Source of the DNA: a virus
IMG/VR virus record: IMGVR_UViG_3300005559_000021
Coordinates: 1-24,356 of that record
Length of the DNA stretch: 24,356 bases
Reading direction: 5' to 3' (one strand)
In this document: piece after piece, positions 1 through 6,081 of the stretch
Numbering within the stretch: position 1 is the first letter of the stretch
Layout: every line of letters begins with the position of its first letter
Notes under the pieces: generated by a model
Told to the model about the DNA's origin: nothing
What the model saw: the letters and a program-made list of their open reading frames with translations, nothing else
Databases searched by the model: none
Program-made: the position numbers and the translations under genes

Positions 1-89
1 GCGAGATGGCGGATGAGGCCGATCGCGATGCCTGGGAGGCGCGAGCGGAGGAAAAATATAATGATCGGAAAGAGAGGGGCGAGCGATGA
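1..89 (+). CDS. C-terminal end of an upstream early gene (partial)
   Basis: An open frame enters from the left edge (first full codon at base 3) and ends at TGA 87-89. It gives 28 highly charged residues rich in Glu, Arg, Asp and Lys. The stop overlaps the ATG of the ERF gene (ATGA at 86-89), the same coupling seen between most genes of this operon, which is the main reason to accept it as real. Function cannot be assigned from the fragment. Confidence 0.55.
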   Translation, partial: EMADEADRDAWEARAEEKYNDRKERGER

Positions 90-853
90 GCAAGGAGCCG
101 ACCAAAAACCTTCCCGTGCCGCTCAAGCGTGAAGAACTGACCGCTGTGCGGGAAGTCCCCACGGTGGCCGAGATCCTAGCGGCGGTCGTCGGCAAGGACG
201 GCAAGGGCGTCACCGGGGATAACGTAGCGGCGGTGCGGGAGATCGTCGGGCTGTATGAACGGGTTCAGGCGAAGGACGCGGAGAAAGAATTTGCGCGGGC
301 ATTCGTCGCGCTCCAGGCCGGGATGCCGAACGTCAAGGCGATCCGTGCGGTGCCGAACAATGACGGGTCAGTGCGCTACAAGTTCGCGCCCTACGAAGAA
401 ATCATGGAGCAGGTGGCGCCGATGCTGAAGGCGCACGGATTCACGGTGACATTCTCGACGGAAGTAACCGATACGCGCGTGGTCAAAATCTGCACCTTGC
501 AGCACGTCGGCGGGCACAGCCGGTCAAACCAGTTCGCGGTGCGGGTTGGCAAGGGGCCGCCGAGCGCGAGCGAAGCGCAAGCTGACGGGGCGGCGAATAC
601 CTACGCCAAGCGAGGCGCACTATGCGACGCGCTCAACATCGTTATCGACCATGACGACGACGCGCGGGCCGAGGGCGGCAAGATCACGCCAGGGCAGGCG
701 ACCGAACTCCGGTTGCGCGTCCGGCAGACCAGCAGCGACGAGCCGAAGTTTCTCAAGTTCGCGGGTGCTGCGAACTACGAGGACATCCCGTCCACGAAAT
801 ACAACATCCTGGACGAATACCTGCGGCGCAAGGAAGGGGCGATGCGCCGATGA
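86..853 (+). CDS. erf: ERF-family single-strand annealing recombinase
   Basis: 255-residue protein of the ERF superfamily (P22 Erf type), which binds single-stranded DNA and anneals complementary strands in phage recombination and end repair. Family signatures seen: the segment KFAPYEEIMEQVAPMLKAHG (about residues 99-118), matching the conserved 'Y..l..i...v.p.l..~hGl' core, and TYAKRGALCDALNI (about 172-185), matching the 'TYa.RyaL' motif. The C-terminal quarter is charged and variable, as is usual. The ATG overlaps the upstream stop and is preceded by AGAGGGG, a good ribosome binding site. It sits two genes before a YqaJ exonuclease; together they form the standard annealase plus 5'-3' exonuclease pair. 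High confidence in family; in vivo role is inferred from the family. Confidence 0.9.
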   Translation: MSKEPTKNLPVPLKREELTAVREVPTVAEILAAVVGKDGKGVTGDNVAAVREIVGLYERVQAKDAEKEFARAFVALQAGMPNVKAIRAVPNNDGSVRYKFAPYEEIMEQVAPMLKAHGFTVTFSTEVTDTRVVKICTLQHVGGHSRSNQFAVRVGKGPPSASEAQADGAANTYAKRGALCDALNIVIDHDDDARAEGGKITPGQATELRLRVRQTSSDEPKFLKFAGAANYEDIPSTKYNILDEYLRRKEGAMRR

Positions 854-1013
854 ACAAGGAATACATCGGCGACTCCGTTTACGCGGACTTCGACGGCTAC
901 CACATCGTTCTGATGACCGAAAACGGATTCGGGCCATCCAACATAACTACCGCAAGCGGCTGCGAGATCTGCATGAGTTCCAGGATCGGCTGAGAGAGGA
1001 AGGCAAGCAGTGA
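850..1013 (+). pseudogene. Small phage protein broken by a frameshift
   Basis: From ATG 850 (ATGA overlap with ERF) the frame reads MNKEYIGDSVYADFDGYHIV and on to ENGFGPSN, then becomes unlike protein and stops at TGA 991-993 after 47 residues. In a second frame the sequence from about 945 reads NYRKRLRDLHEFQDRLREEG and stops at TGA 1011-1013. That second stop overlaps the GTG of the next gene (GTGA 1010-1013), the linkage used throughout this operon, so the second frame is probably the original C-terminus. The N-terminal half resembles a small phage family I remember as 'YIGDSVYv.fDGy.IvLtTENG...SNtI.LEP'; the LEP part is missing, which fits a short deletion plus frame change near 940-945. 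A sequencing error or a genuine 47-residue product are alternatives. Confidence 0.5.
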
Positions 1014-1222
1014 ACCTGTCAGACATCAAGCCTGGTATGCGAGTTGCCTACGTGCCTCTTCACGCGCACGGCAACATGGAGCATCCCGACGTTGAGCACG
1101 GCACTGTATCGTCCTGCAATTCCCGCTACGCCTTCGTCCGGTTCGACCGGCAGGTGGGCAAATTCGGCTGTGAAGGCACAACTTCTCAGTCGTGCAAACC
1201 CGAGGACCTTGTCGCGATATGA
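1010..1222 (+). CDS. Small conserved phage protein, function unknown
   Basis: 70 residues starting at GTG 1010, which overlaps the preceding stop and follows the purine-rich GAGAGGAAGG at good spacing. The sequence opens DIKPGMRVAYVPLHAHGN and later has HGTVSS and YAFVRFD, a pattern typical of small beta-rich KOW/SH3-like phage proteins in which a 'PG..V.Y' strand is followed by 'G.V......FV.F'. No catalytic motif or membrane segment is seen. Its stop overlaps the start of the exonuclease gene (ATGA 1219-1222), so it is probably co-translated with it. The fold is only a guess. Confidence 0.7.
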   Translation: MNLSDIKPGMRVAYVPLHAHGNMEHPDVEHGTVSSCNSRYAFVRFDRQVGKFGCEGTTSQSCKPEDLVAI

Positions 1223-1857
1223 AAATCCGCACCGACATCCAGCAAGGCTCGCTCGAATGGCTCGCCGCCAGGGCCGGGATTCCAACCGCGTCGGAGTTCG
1301 ACCAGCTTTTGACGCCCGAATTTGAAATCCGCAAGGGGCAGATGCCAGCCACTTATCTTGCGCGGAAAGTCGCTGAAAAATGGCTGGGGGGTCCGCTGCC
1401 TGGCTTCTCTTCGCTCGACATGGAGTTTGGCAAAATCCGCGAGGAAGAGGCGCTACCCTGGTATGAACTGGAATTTGGCGAGACGGTTCAACGCGTCGGA
1501 CTCGTGACGACCGACGATGGCCGCGTGGCCTGCTCGCCGGACGGGCTGATCGGCGAGGACGGCGGACTTGAGGTCAAATGCCCGGAGCCGACGGCGCACG
1601 TCAAATACCTGCTCGACGGCGAAGTCCCCAAAGAATACCGGGCGCAAGTTCACGGCGCGATGTTCGTCACTGGGCGTCCGTGGTGGAAGTTCGTGTCGTA
1701 TCGCCGGCACTTCCCGCCGGTCGTGCATGTGGTGTTCCGCGACGAGAAAATCCAGGAGGCAATCGCGGAGGCTCTCGCGCTGTTTCTCCCGCGCCTTGAC
1801 TGGGCGATGGAAGCGATTGCGGGGATGAATGGCGGTCTTTCGGAGGGACGCAAATGA
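1219..1857 (+). CDS. YqaJ-family viral exonuclease (lambda Exo-like)
   Basis: 212-residue nuclease of the YqaJ/lambda-exonuclease (PD-(D/E)XK) family, which resects linear duplex DNA 5'-3' to give single strands for the annealase. Motifs in order: SLEWLAARAGIPTASEF (residues 11-27), the typical 'WL..R.g.itAS.f'; an REEEA stretch (74-78); CSPDGL (105-110) with the metal-binding Asp; LEVKCP (117-122) with the ExK pair; and YRAQVHGAMFVTG (140-152) carrying the conserved Gln. ATG 1219 was chosen because it overlaps the previous stop and starts immediately before the domain; a longer frame to 1192 would overlap the previous gene by 31 bases. Partner of the ERF protein at 86-853. Confidence 0.92.
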   Translation: MKIRTDIQQGSLEWLAARAGIPTASEFDQLLTPEFEIRKGQMPATYLARKVAEKWLGGPLPGFSSLDMEFGKIREEEALPWYELEFGETVQRVGLVTTDDGRVACSPDGLIGEDGGLEVKCPEPTAHVKYLLDGEVPKEYRAQVHGAMFVTGRPWWKFVSYRRHFPPVVHVVFRDEKIQEAIAEALALFLPRLDWAMEAIAGMNGGLSEGRK

Positions 1858-2135
1858 CCAAGCTCACAAAGCCCGTGGCGCGCGAGACGGGCAAATTCTA
1901 CGAGGCGCGGGCGGTCATCGTAACGCTCGCGCCAGCTGGCTCTCAGAACGAGGCTTTGGTCGGTCTCCGGCTCAAGGGACGGCGCGCGCAATACGTGTGC
2001 GCCTTGAGCGACATCTACCGCTAGGCCGCGATTGGGCACGGCCAGAAAGAAGCGGCGGCAAAACGCGCGGCGCGCAAGAACGGCGTGCCGTGGAAGCAGG
2101 CGAGGAAAAAGTTCGTGGCGGGGAATTCGATATGA
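1854..2135 (+). pseudogene. Small basic phage protein interrupted by an amber codon
   Basis: ATG 1854 (ATGA overlap with the exonuclease, GGAGGG six bases upstream) opens a frame reading MTKLTKPVARETGKFYEARA through LKGRRAQY to SDIYR, then TAG at 2022-2024 (56 residues). The same frame continues without another stop for 36 codons, rich in Lys, Arg and Ala (KEAAAKRAARK), to TGA 2133-2135, which overlaps the ATG of the next gene. Length, basic tail and coupling at both ends suggest one ancestral gene of about 93 residues. The N-terminal half resembles a widespread phage family with 'KPV.RET......R.lIV.L.P....LR.KG.R'. TAG ends the portal gene and others here, so systematic amber recoding is unlikely; nonsense mutation or sequence error is more likely. 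Confidence 0.5.
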
Positions 2136-2329
2136 CCAAATACATGCATGATCTGTTCGTGAGCTACACGCAGGCCGTCGCGAACGAGGCGATGATTTCC
2201 AACGATGAAAACGCTAGCGATAAGCGATGGGCAGAGGCTATGGTCCGCCGGCGCGAACGGCGTGCCCGTCTCGTGGACGCGATTGAAAAGCTGGAGGAGT
2301 TGGCGATGCCGGCGGAAGGGCGGAAATGA
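2132..2329 (+). CDS. Small charged hypothetical protein
   Basis: 65 residues from ATG 2132, overlapping the frame of the preceding gene by ATGA and ending at TGA 2327-2329, which overlaps the next ATG. The middle is strongly basic (VRRRERRARLVDAIEKLEEL) and is predicted helical or coiled-coil in character. No known domain recognised. Position within the tight early operon supports expression; role unknown. Confidence 0.6.
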   Translation: MTKYMHDLFVSYTQAVANEAMISNDENASDKRWAEAMVRRRERRARLVDAIEKLEELAMPAEGRK

Positions 2330-2556
2330 AAATCACGATACACTCAACAACAACGGTTGACTCAATCAACGGCGTGCCGGCGCGAGTCTGGGAAGGAGAG
2401 ACCGACTCAGGCGTTCCGGTCGTTTGCTTCATCACGCGAATCGCCGTCCCGCTAGGACGAGCGCCAAAGGACTACGCGCAGTTCGACCTGGAACTTGAAT
2501 CGCACGAAGCGCCCAAGGCGGAAATCGCGGCGATCCCGCTGCGGATGATTCTATGA
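2326..2556 (+). CDS. Small conserved phage protein, function unknown
   Basis: 76 residues from ATG 2326 (ATGA overlap; the sequence upstream, GGAAGGGCGGA, can act as ribosome binding site). It contains VDSINGVPARVWEGETDSGV and PVVCFITRIAV, a pattern I recognise from small early proteins of other phages ('..NGvpaRvWeGeT.sGi.v..fI.riav') but for which I know no function. It looks beta-rich with no membrane segment. The stop overlaps the next gene (2553-2556). Confidence 0.7.
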   Translation: MKITIHSTTTVDSINGVPARVWEGETDSGVPVVCFITRIAVPLGRAPKDYAQFDLELESHEAPKAEIAAIPLRMIL

Positions 2557-2768
2557 CCCGAGCGGAACAGGAGCGGGCGATCCAAAATGCTTTCGCGGCC
2601 GTCAATAGGATGGTTGAGCAAATGGATGGCACTAATTTGGGCCTCGAGGATTGCGCCGACTGCTGGGTGAAAGCGATCGGAGCTACGGGTTACAAGCCTG
2701 AAATTTTGTCCGCTCTTCTGGCCTGCGCGCTTGTCTTGCTGGCTGAGGAGCGGCGGAAAAACAGTTGA
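2553..2768 (+). CDS. Small hypothetical protein with Cys pair
   Basis: 71 residues from ATG 2553, overlapping the previous stop by ATGA. The N-terminal two thirds is polar and helical with a DCADCW segment; the C-terminal part is a hydrophobic helix (ILSALLACALVLLAEE) that could be amphipathic or membrane-associated, followed by a basic end. No family recognised. Co-transcribed with its neighbours by position. Confidence 0.6.
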   Translation: MTRAEQERAIQNAFAAVNRMVEQMDGTNLGLEDCADCWVKAIGATGYKPEILSALLACALVLLAEERRKNS

Positions 2769-2772
2769 CGGA

Positions 2773-2964
2773 ATGAAACTGCGTCGCGGTCCAATGGTCG
2801 GTGATTACGAACTGCAAATCTTCGGCGGGTCTTTGCAACTCGAATGCGGACGCTGGCATTGGATTCCGGGAATTATTTGGTGGCCCGGATTGGATGCCAG
2901 AGGCAACACGCGAAAATCAATTCGCCTGATTCGTTTGCCGAGATGGTTGTGGAAATCGACATGA
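2773..2964 (+). CDS. Small basic, Trp-rich hypothetical protein
   Basis: 63 residues from ATG 2773, four bases after the preceding stop, with GACGGA just upstream. The frame can be extended to 2731, but that would overlap the previous gene by 38 bases, so the internal ATG is preferred. Contains several Trp (GRWHWIPGIIWWPGL) and a basic C-terminus (RLIRLPRWLWKS). Its stop overlaps the next ATG (2961-2964). No domain recognised. Confidence 0.5.
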   Translation: MKLRRGPMVGDYELQIFGGSLQLECGRWHWIPGIIWWPGLDARGNTRKSIRLIRLPRWLWKST

Positions 2965-3173
2965 GGGAGCCGCGGTCATTCAAACATTTCCCGGTTGGGG
3001 CGCTCTGTCCGGTCTGCGGCACGAACGAGGATGCTGAATCGGTGTTGCTCACAATCACCGGCACGCAGGAAGGCAACTGTTGCGAGGCCAAACCCGTTCA
3101 CCTGCGCTGCGCTATGGCCACGCATTTCGATGCGCGCCGCGGCCTGTTGTGGTCGCACTGCAACTCGAAGTGA
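2961..3173 (+). CDS. Small protein with CPVCG zinc-binding knuckle
   Basis: 70 residues from ATG 2961 (ATGA overlap). LCPVCGTNEDAESVLLTI contains a CxxC knuckle typical of zinc ribbons; further Cys residues follow (NCCEAKPVHLRC). The usual second CxxC is not clear, so metal binding may be completed by the later Cys and His residues. Small zinc-ribbon proteins are common in phage early operons; the target is unknown. Its TGA overlaps the GTG of the next gene. Confidence 0.65.
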   Translation: MREPRSFKHFPVGALCPVCGTNEDAESVLLTITGTQEGNCCEAKPVHLRCAMATHFDARRGLLWSHCNSK

Positions 3174-3391
3174 ATCAAAAGCAAAATCACCGCCGGCTCA
3201 TGGCCCGCATCGGACGCGGCTGGCTCTCGCTGAGGCAATACCAGGTCCCGCAATGCGTCGCCTACCGCGAGGACGGGAAACTCTGCCGGGAGGTCGCCAC
3301 GGTTCTCGACACGCAGCGCGGCGGTATGGTCTGCGAGAAGCACGCGCCGAAGGATGAAAAGCCGCCGGAGCAAACGCTGTTGAGCCTGTGA
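3170..3391 (+). CDS. Small hypothetical protein with two Cys and CEKH end
   Basis: 73 residues from GTG 3170, overlapping the previous stop by GTGA; ATG 3200 is an alternative start giving 63 residues. Basic N-terminus, then VPQCVAYREDGKLCREVATV and MVCEKHAPKDEKPPEQ. The spaced Cys and His residues (C, C, CxxH) may form a small metal site, but no family is recognised. The stop overlaps the GTG of the following gene. Confidence 0.6.
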   Translation: MNQKQNHRRLMARIGRGWLSLRQYQVPQCVAYREDGKLCREVATVLDTQRGGMVCEKHAPKDEKPPEQTLLSL

Positions 3392-3567
3392 AGACGGCGC
3401 AACCCGAACTCAAATTTGATGATCACCCGCGAGAGATTGTGACGGAGAACTCGGAGGACTTTTTCGCGCTGTGCGAACGGGACCGGGCCGGGGAACTGGT
3501 CATTGAGTCGGTCCAGGTCGGGGACTCGAAAGGGCAGTGGATTTGCAGGGTAAAATATGTGAATTGA
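3388..3567 (+). CDS. Short hypothetical protein ending the first early block
   Basis: 59 residues from GTG 3388, which overlaps the previous stop (GTGA 3388-3391), to TGA 3565-3567. Polar and acidic: FDDHPREIVTENSEDFFALC then ERDRAGELVIESVQVGD. The end, WICRVKYVN, is beta-like. No known domain. It is the last gene before an AT-richer spacer and the HNH insert, so the original operon continuity probably ran from here to 4324. Confidence 0.5.
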   Translation: MKTAQPELKFDDHPREIVTENSEDFFALCERDRAGELVIESVQVGDSKGQWICRVKYVN

Positions 3568-3666
3568 TTTCTGTTAATGAGGTTCGGCTCGGGAAAGTGA
3601 ATTTTTTGGTGAGTTATTAACGGCGTCCATGCCCAGACTAGGCCACAGCTGCGGTGTGTTTGGAGT

Positions 3667-3695
3667 TTGTCGGACTTAATCACAGCCCTTAATAA
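3667..3695 (+). promoter_or_regulatory. Possible sigma-70-type promoter before the HNH unit
   Basis: In the AT-rich spacer after 3567 there is TTGTCG (3667-3672), a 17-base gap, then TAATAA within TAATAATAAT (3690-3699). Spacing is ideal, but each hexamer matches the consensus only partly, so this is a weak call supported mainly by the change in base composition and its position upstream of an independent gene unit. Confidence 0.25.
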
Positions 3696-3714
3696 TAATA
3701 GGGGAGATTGAAAA

Positions 3715-3846
3715 ATGGTCAGCAGCAGTAAGTCCTGTGAACAACTTTGCTGCTTGCAATCCGCCAGTGATCGCCTGAAAGTTCGCGCGGCTTTGATACA
3801 GCCGAAAAAGCGTGATGAACACTCAGCTTTCCATTCCGCCTTCTGA
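3715..3846 (+). CDS. Possible small ORF upstream of HNH gene
   Basis: 43 codons from ATG 3715, preceded by GGGGAG at about nine bases, to TGA 3844-3846. The product is polar with several Cys (KSCEQLCCLQSAS) and a basic centre (IQPKKRDEH). No family is recognised. The rest of 3568-3901 shows no other convincing gene. It may be a leader peptide of the HNH gene or non-coding. Confidence 0.3.
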   Translation: MVSSSKSCEQLCCLQSASDRLKVRAALIQPKKRDEHSAFHSAF

Positions 3847-3901
3847 CTGCGGCCACATCGCGCGCCGGTATCACTTTCGGGGGCGGAATGGCTTCCACCA
3901 A

Positions 3902-4327
3902 ATGCCCCAGACCAGCTACTCAGAAAAGCTTTGCGACCCAAGGTGGCAAAAGAAGCGGTTAGAAATCCTCGACCGCGACAACTTCACGTGCCGCATGTGC
4001 TTTGAAAAACTGGAACAACTGCAAGTCCATCACAAATTCTACAGAAGCGGCGCAGCTCCCTGGGAATACGAGGACGACGAGCTAATGACGCTTTGCCGAA
4101 CATGTCACAATGCCGTTTGGGAATTACACAAAGAAATCGGTTTGCTGCTCTTAGACACTTCCAGTCACAGACTCCTGCGAGACCTCGCAATGTTTTTAAA
4201 CGAGTCGGACTCACTGGAGCAATCAATGTTGAGCGTGATCATGAATGTTGTGCGCAGATGGCGGCCCAACTTAGAGCCGTTCTACGATTTGGCCGTTCAG
4301 GAACTTCATAACCAACGCGGCATATGA
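3902..4327 (+). CDS. HNH endonuclease
   Basis: 141-residue HNH nuclease. The core reads SYSEKLCDPRWQKKRLEILD (residues 5-24), then C30-x2-C33 (TCRMC), VHH (42-44) and C65-x2-C68-H69 (CRTCHN), i.e. a zinc-stabilised betabeta-alpha-metal site with the general-base His in VHH. Such free-standing HNH proteins cut DNA and occur as homing-type or packaging-linked enzymes. The start is uncertain: the domain normally begins just after MPQTSYSEK, so ATG 3902 is chosen; GTG 3812 or ATG 3815 would add about 30 residues that match nothing I know and would overlap the small ORF at 3715. Base composition is lower in GC than the flanks, suggesting an acquired cassette. Its stop overlaps the next ATG (4324-4327). 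Confidence 0.82.
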   Translation: MPQTSYSEKLCDPRWQKKRLEILDRDNFTCRMCFEKLEQLQVHHKFYRSGAAPWEYEDDELMTLCRTCHNAVWELHKEIGLLLLDTSSHRLLRDLAMFLNESDSLEQSMLSVIMNVVRRWRPNLEPFYDLAVQELHNQRGI

Positions 4328-4530
4328 CCCCCGACCTCCGATCCTCAATTTCTGAATCTGAACTGTTTCGTGGCTACGGGGTGACTCCGCAGCAGATCCG
4401 TGCGGTTTACGATCCGATGGTCAAAGCGGCCCATCTGCAAAAGCCCGCCGGGGAGCCAACCCGCAAGTTGAAGGAATTCTGCAAAGCGATTTACTGCGGG
4501 CCGATAGACGGCCTGATTTCCCAACTCTGA
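4324..4530 (+). CDS. Small hypothetical early protein
   Basis: 68 residues from ATG 4324 (ATGA overlap with the HNH gene) to TGA 4528-4530. Features: ESELFRGYGVTPQQIRAVYD followed by a basic helix (GEPTRKLKEFCKAIY). The 'LF..YGVT..QIRAVYDPM' stretch has the look of a short helical, possibly nucleic-acid-binding protein, but no family can be named. It is the last gene before the sigma-54-type promoter. Confidence 0.55.
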   Translation: MTPDLRSSISESELFRGYGVTPQQIRAVYDPMVKAAHLQKPAGEPTRKLKEFCKAIYCGPIDGLISQL

Positions 4531-4532
4531 CA

Positions 4533-4547
4533 TGGCACGCCCCTTGC
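4533..4547 (+). promoter_or_regulatory. Sigma-54 (RpoN)-type promoter
   Basis: TGGCAC (4533-4538), five bases, TTGC (4544-4547): the GG at 4534-4535 and GC at 4546-4547 are separated by exactly ten bases, as required for the -24/-12 elements of RpoN promoters (consensus TGGCACG-N4-TTGCW). Only the final W is missed (G at 4548). It lies in one of the few real gaps of an otherwise overlapping operon and points at the TTG gene at 4621, with an expected transcript start near 4559. No activator binding site could be identified. Activity is inferred from the motif only. Confidence 0.6.
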
Positions 4548-4592
4548 GATAAGCCCCACGCTTGTCGTTTCTGCGATACGTTCTGGTTCTGA

Positions 4593-4615
4593 CTCCGGGT
4601 CTATCTGACCGGAGG
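4593..4615 (+). promoter_or_regulatory. Hairpin masking the ribosome binding site of the 4621 gene
   Basis: CTCCGG (4593-4598) pairs with CCGGAG (4609-4614) around a ten-base loop. The 3' arm contains most of GGAGG (4611-4615), the Shine-Dalgarno sequence five bases before the TTG start. If it folds, translation of the next gene would be reduced or made switchable. The pairing is seen; regulation is inference. Confidence 0.35.
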
Positions 4616-4620
4616 TTCCC

Positions 4621-5028
4621 TTGCTGAGCGCCGATGGGTCCGCCGATCCTTCGCGCTGCACCGCTTCCCACGCCGAGGACGGCCACCTGGAGCCGTCGTG
4701 CGGCTTCGACTACGCCGAGATTGACCGGAACGTGTTTCGTGTTGATCCGCAGGATCACGTTGCCGCTCTCAGCGATGAGGAAATCGACGCGGCCTGCTAC
4801 GTCATCACGCGTGTGATTGAATGGCTCTGGCAGGACGGGATGAAGAATTGCGACGGCCTTCAGAACCGCGCCGTTGTCCTTTGTTGGGTGTTCCTGTCCC
4901 AGCTTCGCACACTGACCATGACCGAGATGGCTGCCGGATTCGGCAAAAAGAAGCAGTCGCTCGGCCGCGCGGTGGACGATTTCAAGCGGTCGTTTCCCAA
5001 AATTCGGATTGCCCACATGAAAGACTAA
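4621..5028 (+). CDS. Hypothetical protein with C-terminal HTH-like segment
   Basis: 135 residues from TTG 4621, chosen because GGAGG lies five bases upstream and no other start fits. The central region is acidic (LSDEEIDAACYVITRVIEWL). The C-terminal part, TMTEMAAGFGKKKQSLGRAV then DDFKRSFP, has the layout of a helix-turn-helix (the 'T..EMA..FG.kkqsLgRav..F' pattern is like sigma-factor or small regulator HTHs). It is the first gene after the sigma-54-type promoter, so it may be a regulator of the next expression stage. The HTH assignment is from pattern only. Confidence 0.6.
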   Translation: MLSADGSADPSRCTASHAEDGHLEPSCGFDYAEIDRNVFRVDPQDHVAALSDEEIDAACYVITRVIEWLWQDGMKNCDGLQNRAVVLCWVFLSQLRTLTMTEMAAGFGKKKQSLGRAVDDFKRSFPKIRIAHMKD

Positions 5029-5217
5029 ATGAACGAACTCCGACGCATCGTGCTAAACATATTCGCCATCTCCATTTCAATGGCCGTTTCCTACCTGACG
5101 CTGACGAAGGGCTGGGGGATGGAAGTGAGAAGCTGGTGGTGGGTCATCGGCTGCGGCTTCTTCGGGCACGTTATCGCGCTGTCTCTTGTCGCGCTGGCGA
5201 ACGCGAAAGACAAATGA
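5029..5217 (+). CDS. Small membrane protein with two transmembrane helices
   Basis: 62 residues starting directly after the preceding stop (TAA 5026-5028, ATG 5029). Two hydrophobic segments: about residues 7-25 (VLNIFAISISMAVSYLTL) and 37-57 (WWWVIGCGFFGHVIALSLVA), with a short loop holding KGWGM and a basic tail NAKDK. The topology would suit a small holin, but no lysis enzyme is next to it, so holin is only one option. Its stop overlaps the next ATG. Confidence 0.6.
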   Translation: MNELRRIVLNIFAISISMAVSYLTLTKGWGMEVRSWWWVIGCGFFGHVIALSLVALANAKDK

Positions 5218-5351
5218 CTACCCGCTTCTACCGCAACCCGCGCCTCGCCCGCGCCGGCAAGGAACTGGTTTCCAGGCCGGGCCGTTTAAGAAGATTCGCC
5301 CGAAAACTTTCCGGGGCGCTCTCGCGCCTTTGGGCAATGCTCAGCCTATGA
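5214..5351 (+). CDS. Very small Arg-rich protein
   Basis: 45 residues from ATG 5214 to TGA 5349-5351, linked by ATGA overlaps at both ends (5214-5217 and 5348-5351). The sequence is strongly basic, with eleven Arg (RNPRLARAGKELVSRPGRLR and so on) and a hydrophobic end (LWAMLSL). It may bind nucleic acid or be a membrane-active peptide. No family recognised; the double overlap is the evidence for it. Confidence 0.5.
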   Translation: MTTRFYRNPRLARAGKELVSRPGRLRRFARKLSGALSRLWAMLSL

Positions 5352-5527
5352 AAATCGAAGTCACCAGAACCACGACGATGAAAAATCATTCAATCGTCAA
5401 GCGCGCATCCGCCGAGTTTGAGCCGGAGATTTTGGAGATCAACGATGCGCGCGATACCAGCGATCAAATCCGAGACTACACCCGCGCGCTATTCGAGTCG
5501 CTCAACCCAGAGACGCAAACGAAATGA
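5348..5527 (+). CDS. Small hypothetical protein
   Basis: 59 residues from ATG 5348 to TGA 5525-5527, overlapping both neighbours by ATGA. An internal ATG at 5378 (MKNHSIVKRASAEF) is an alternative start. The C-terminal half is acidic and helical (EINDARDTSDQIRDYTRALF). No domain recognised. Confidence 0.5.
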   Translation: MKIEVTRTTTMKNHSIVKRASAEFEPEILEINDARDTSDQIRDYTRALFESLNPETQTK

Positions 5528-6081
5528 AAAAACTCGACCTCATCAAACCCGGCGGCGCACGCGGCCACCAGCTCAACTCGCTTGCCCGCGAGATCAACGA
5601 CGGACAGGACGCAATCGCCGCGCTGCAAGACCAGACAAGCAGCAAGGCCGCTGACTGGCTCTGCGAAATGTCCCTCCAAGGCCAGCGCCTTCTGAAGATC
5701 AAAGAAATCGTCGGGCACGGCAAATGGATGGAATGGCTCTCAGCCAACTGTCCGCTCGTGACGCAGAGCAAAGCAAATCGGTACATGCGCCTGGCCGCAA
5801 ATTACGCACGCGTGCGCAATTTGAACGGGGACGGCGCCGGTTCGCTACGCGAGGCGCTTCGTCTGTGCGCCGACCGCGAGGAGCAGGGGCCAAACGGCAA
5901 CGGAAACGGCGCGACGAAAAGCTGGCCGGCTTTTATCGAAGGCATCGGCAAATTCTCGAAGTCCGTCGCCTACGCGGTCAAGCATCCGCTCTCGCTCTGG
6001 CCGGCTGAAGGGAAAGACAAACTGCGCCAAACACTGGAACCGATCTTCAGGGAACTCTGGCCGGAGAAGTTTGGGGTTTGA
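5524..6081 (+). CDS. DUF3102-like protein
   Basis: 185 residues from ATG 5524 (ATGA overlap). It carries the DUF3102 hallmark: LLKIKEIVGHGKWMEWLSAN (residues 56-75) followed by CPLVTQSKANRYMRLAANYA (76-95), corresponding to 'L...k..l.HG.W..wl....~~s.~~A.ryM.la'. Proteins with this domain occur in phages and plasmids, often near partition or methylation genes, and are thought to bind DNA. The C-terminal half includes a Gly/Asn-rich linker (NGNGNG) and a helical segment of unknown role. It is the last gene of the early operon before a 590-base poorly coding region. Confidence 0.75.
   Translation: MKKLDLIKPGGARGHQLNSLAREINDGQDAIAALQDQTSSKAADWLCEMSLQGQRLLKIKEIVGHGKWMEWLSANCPLVTQSKANRYMRLAANYARVRNLNGDGAGSLREALRLCADREEQGPNGNGNGATKSWPAFIEGIGKFSKSVAYAVKHPLSLWPAEGKDKLRQTLEPIFRELWPEKFGV

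Noticed and set aside
1854-2135. Amber codon recoding as a genome-wide code change
   Set aside because: TAG terminates the portal (12739-12741), the 18967 gene and the 23565 gene at sensible lengths, so TAG is read as stop.
2355-2369. GTTGA/TCAAC inverted repeat
   Set aside because: Lies inside the 2326-2556 coding sequence and is not near a start; treated as chance occurrence of the box.
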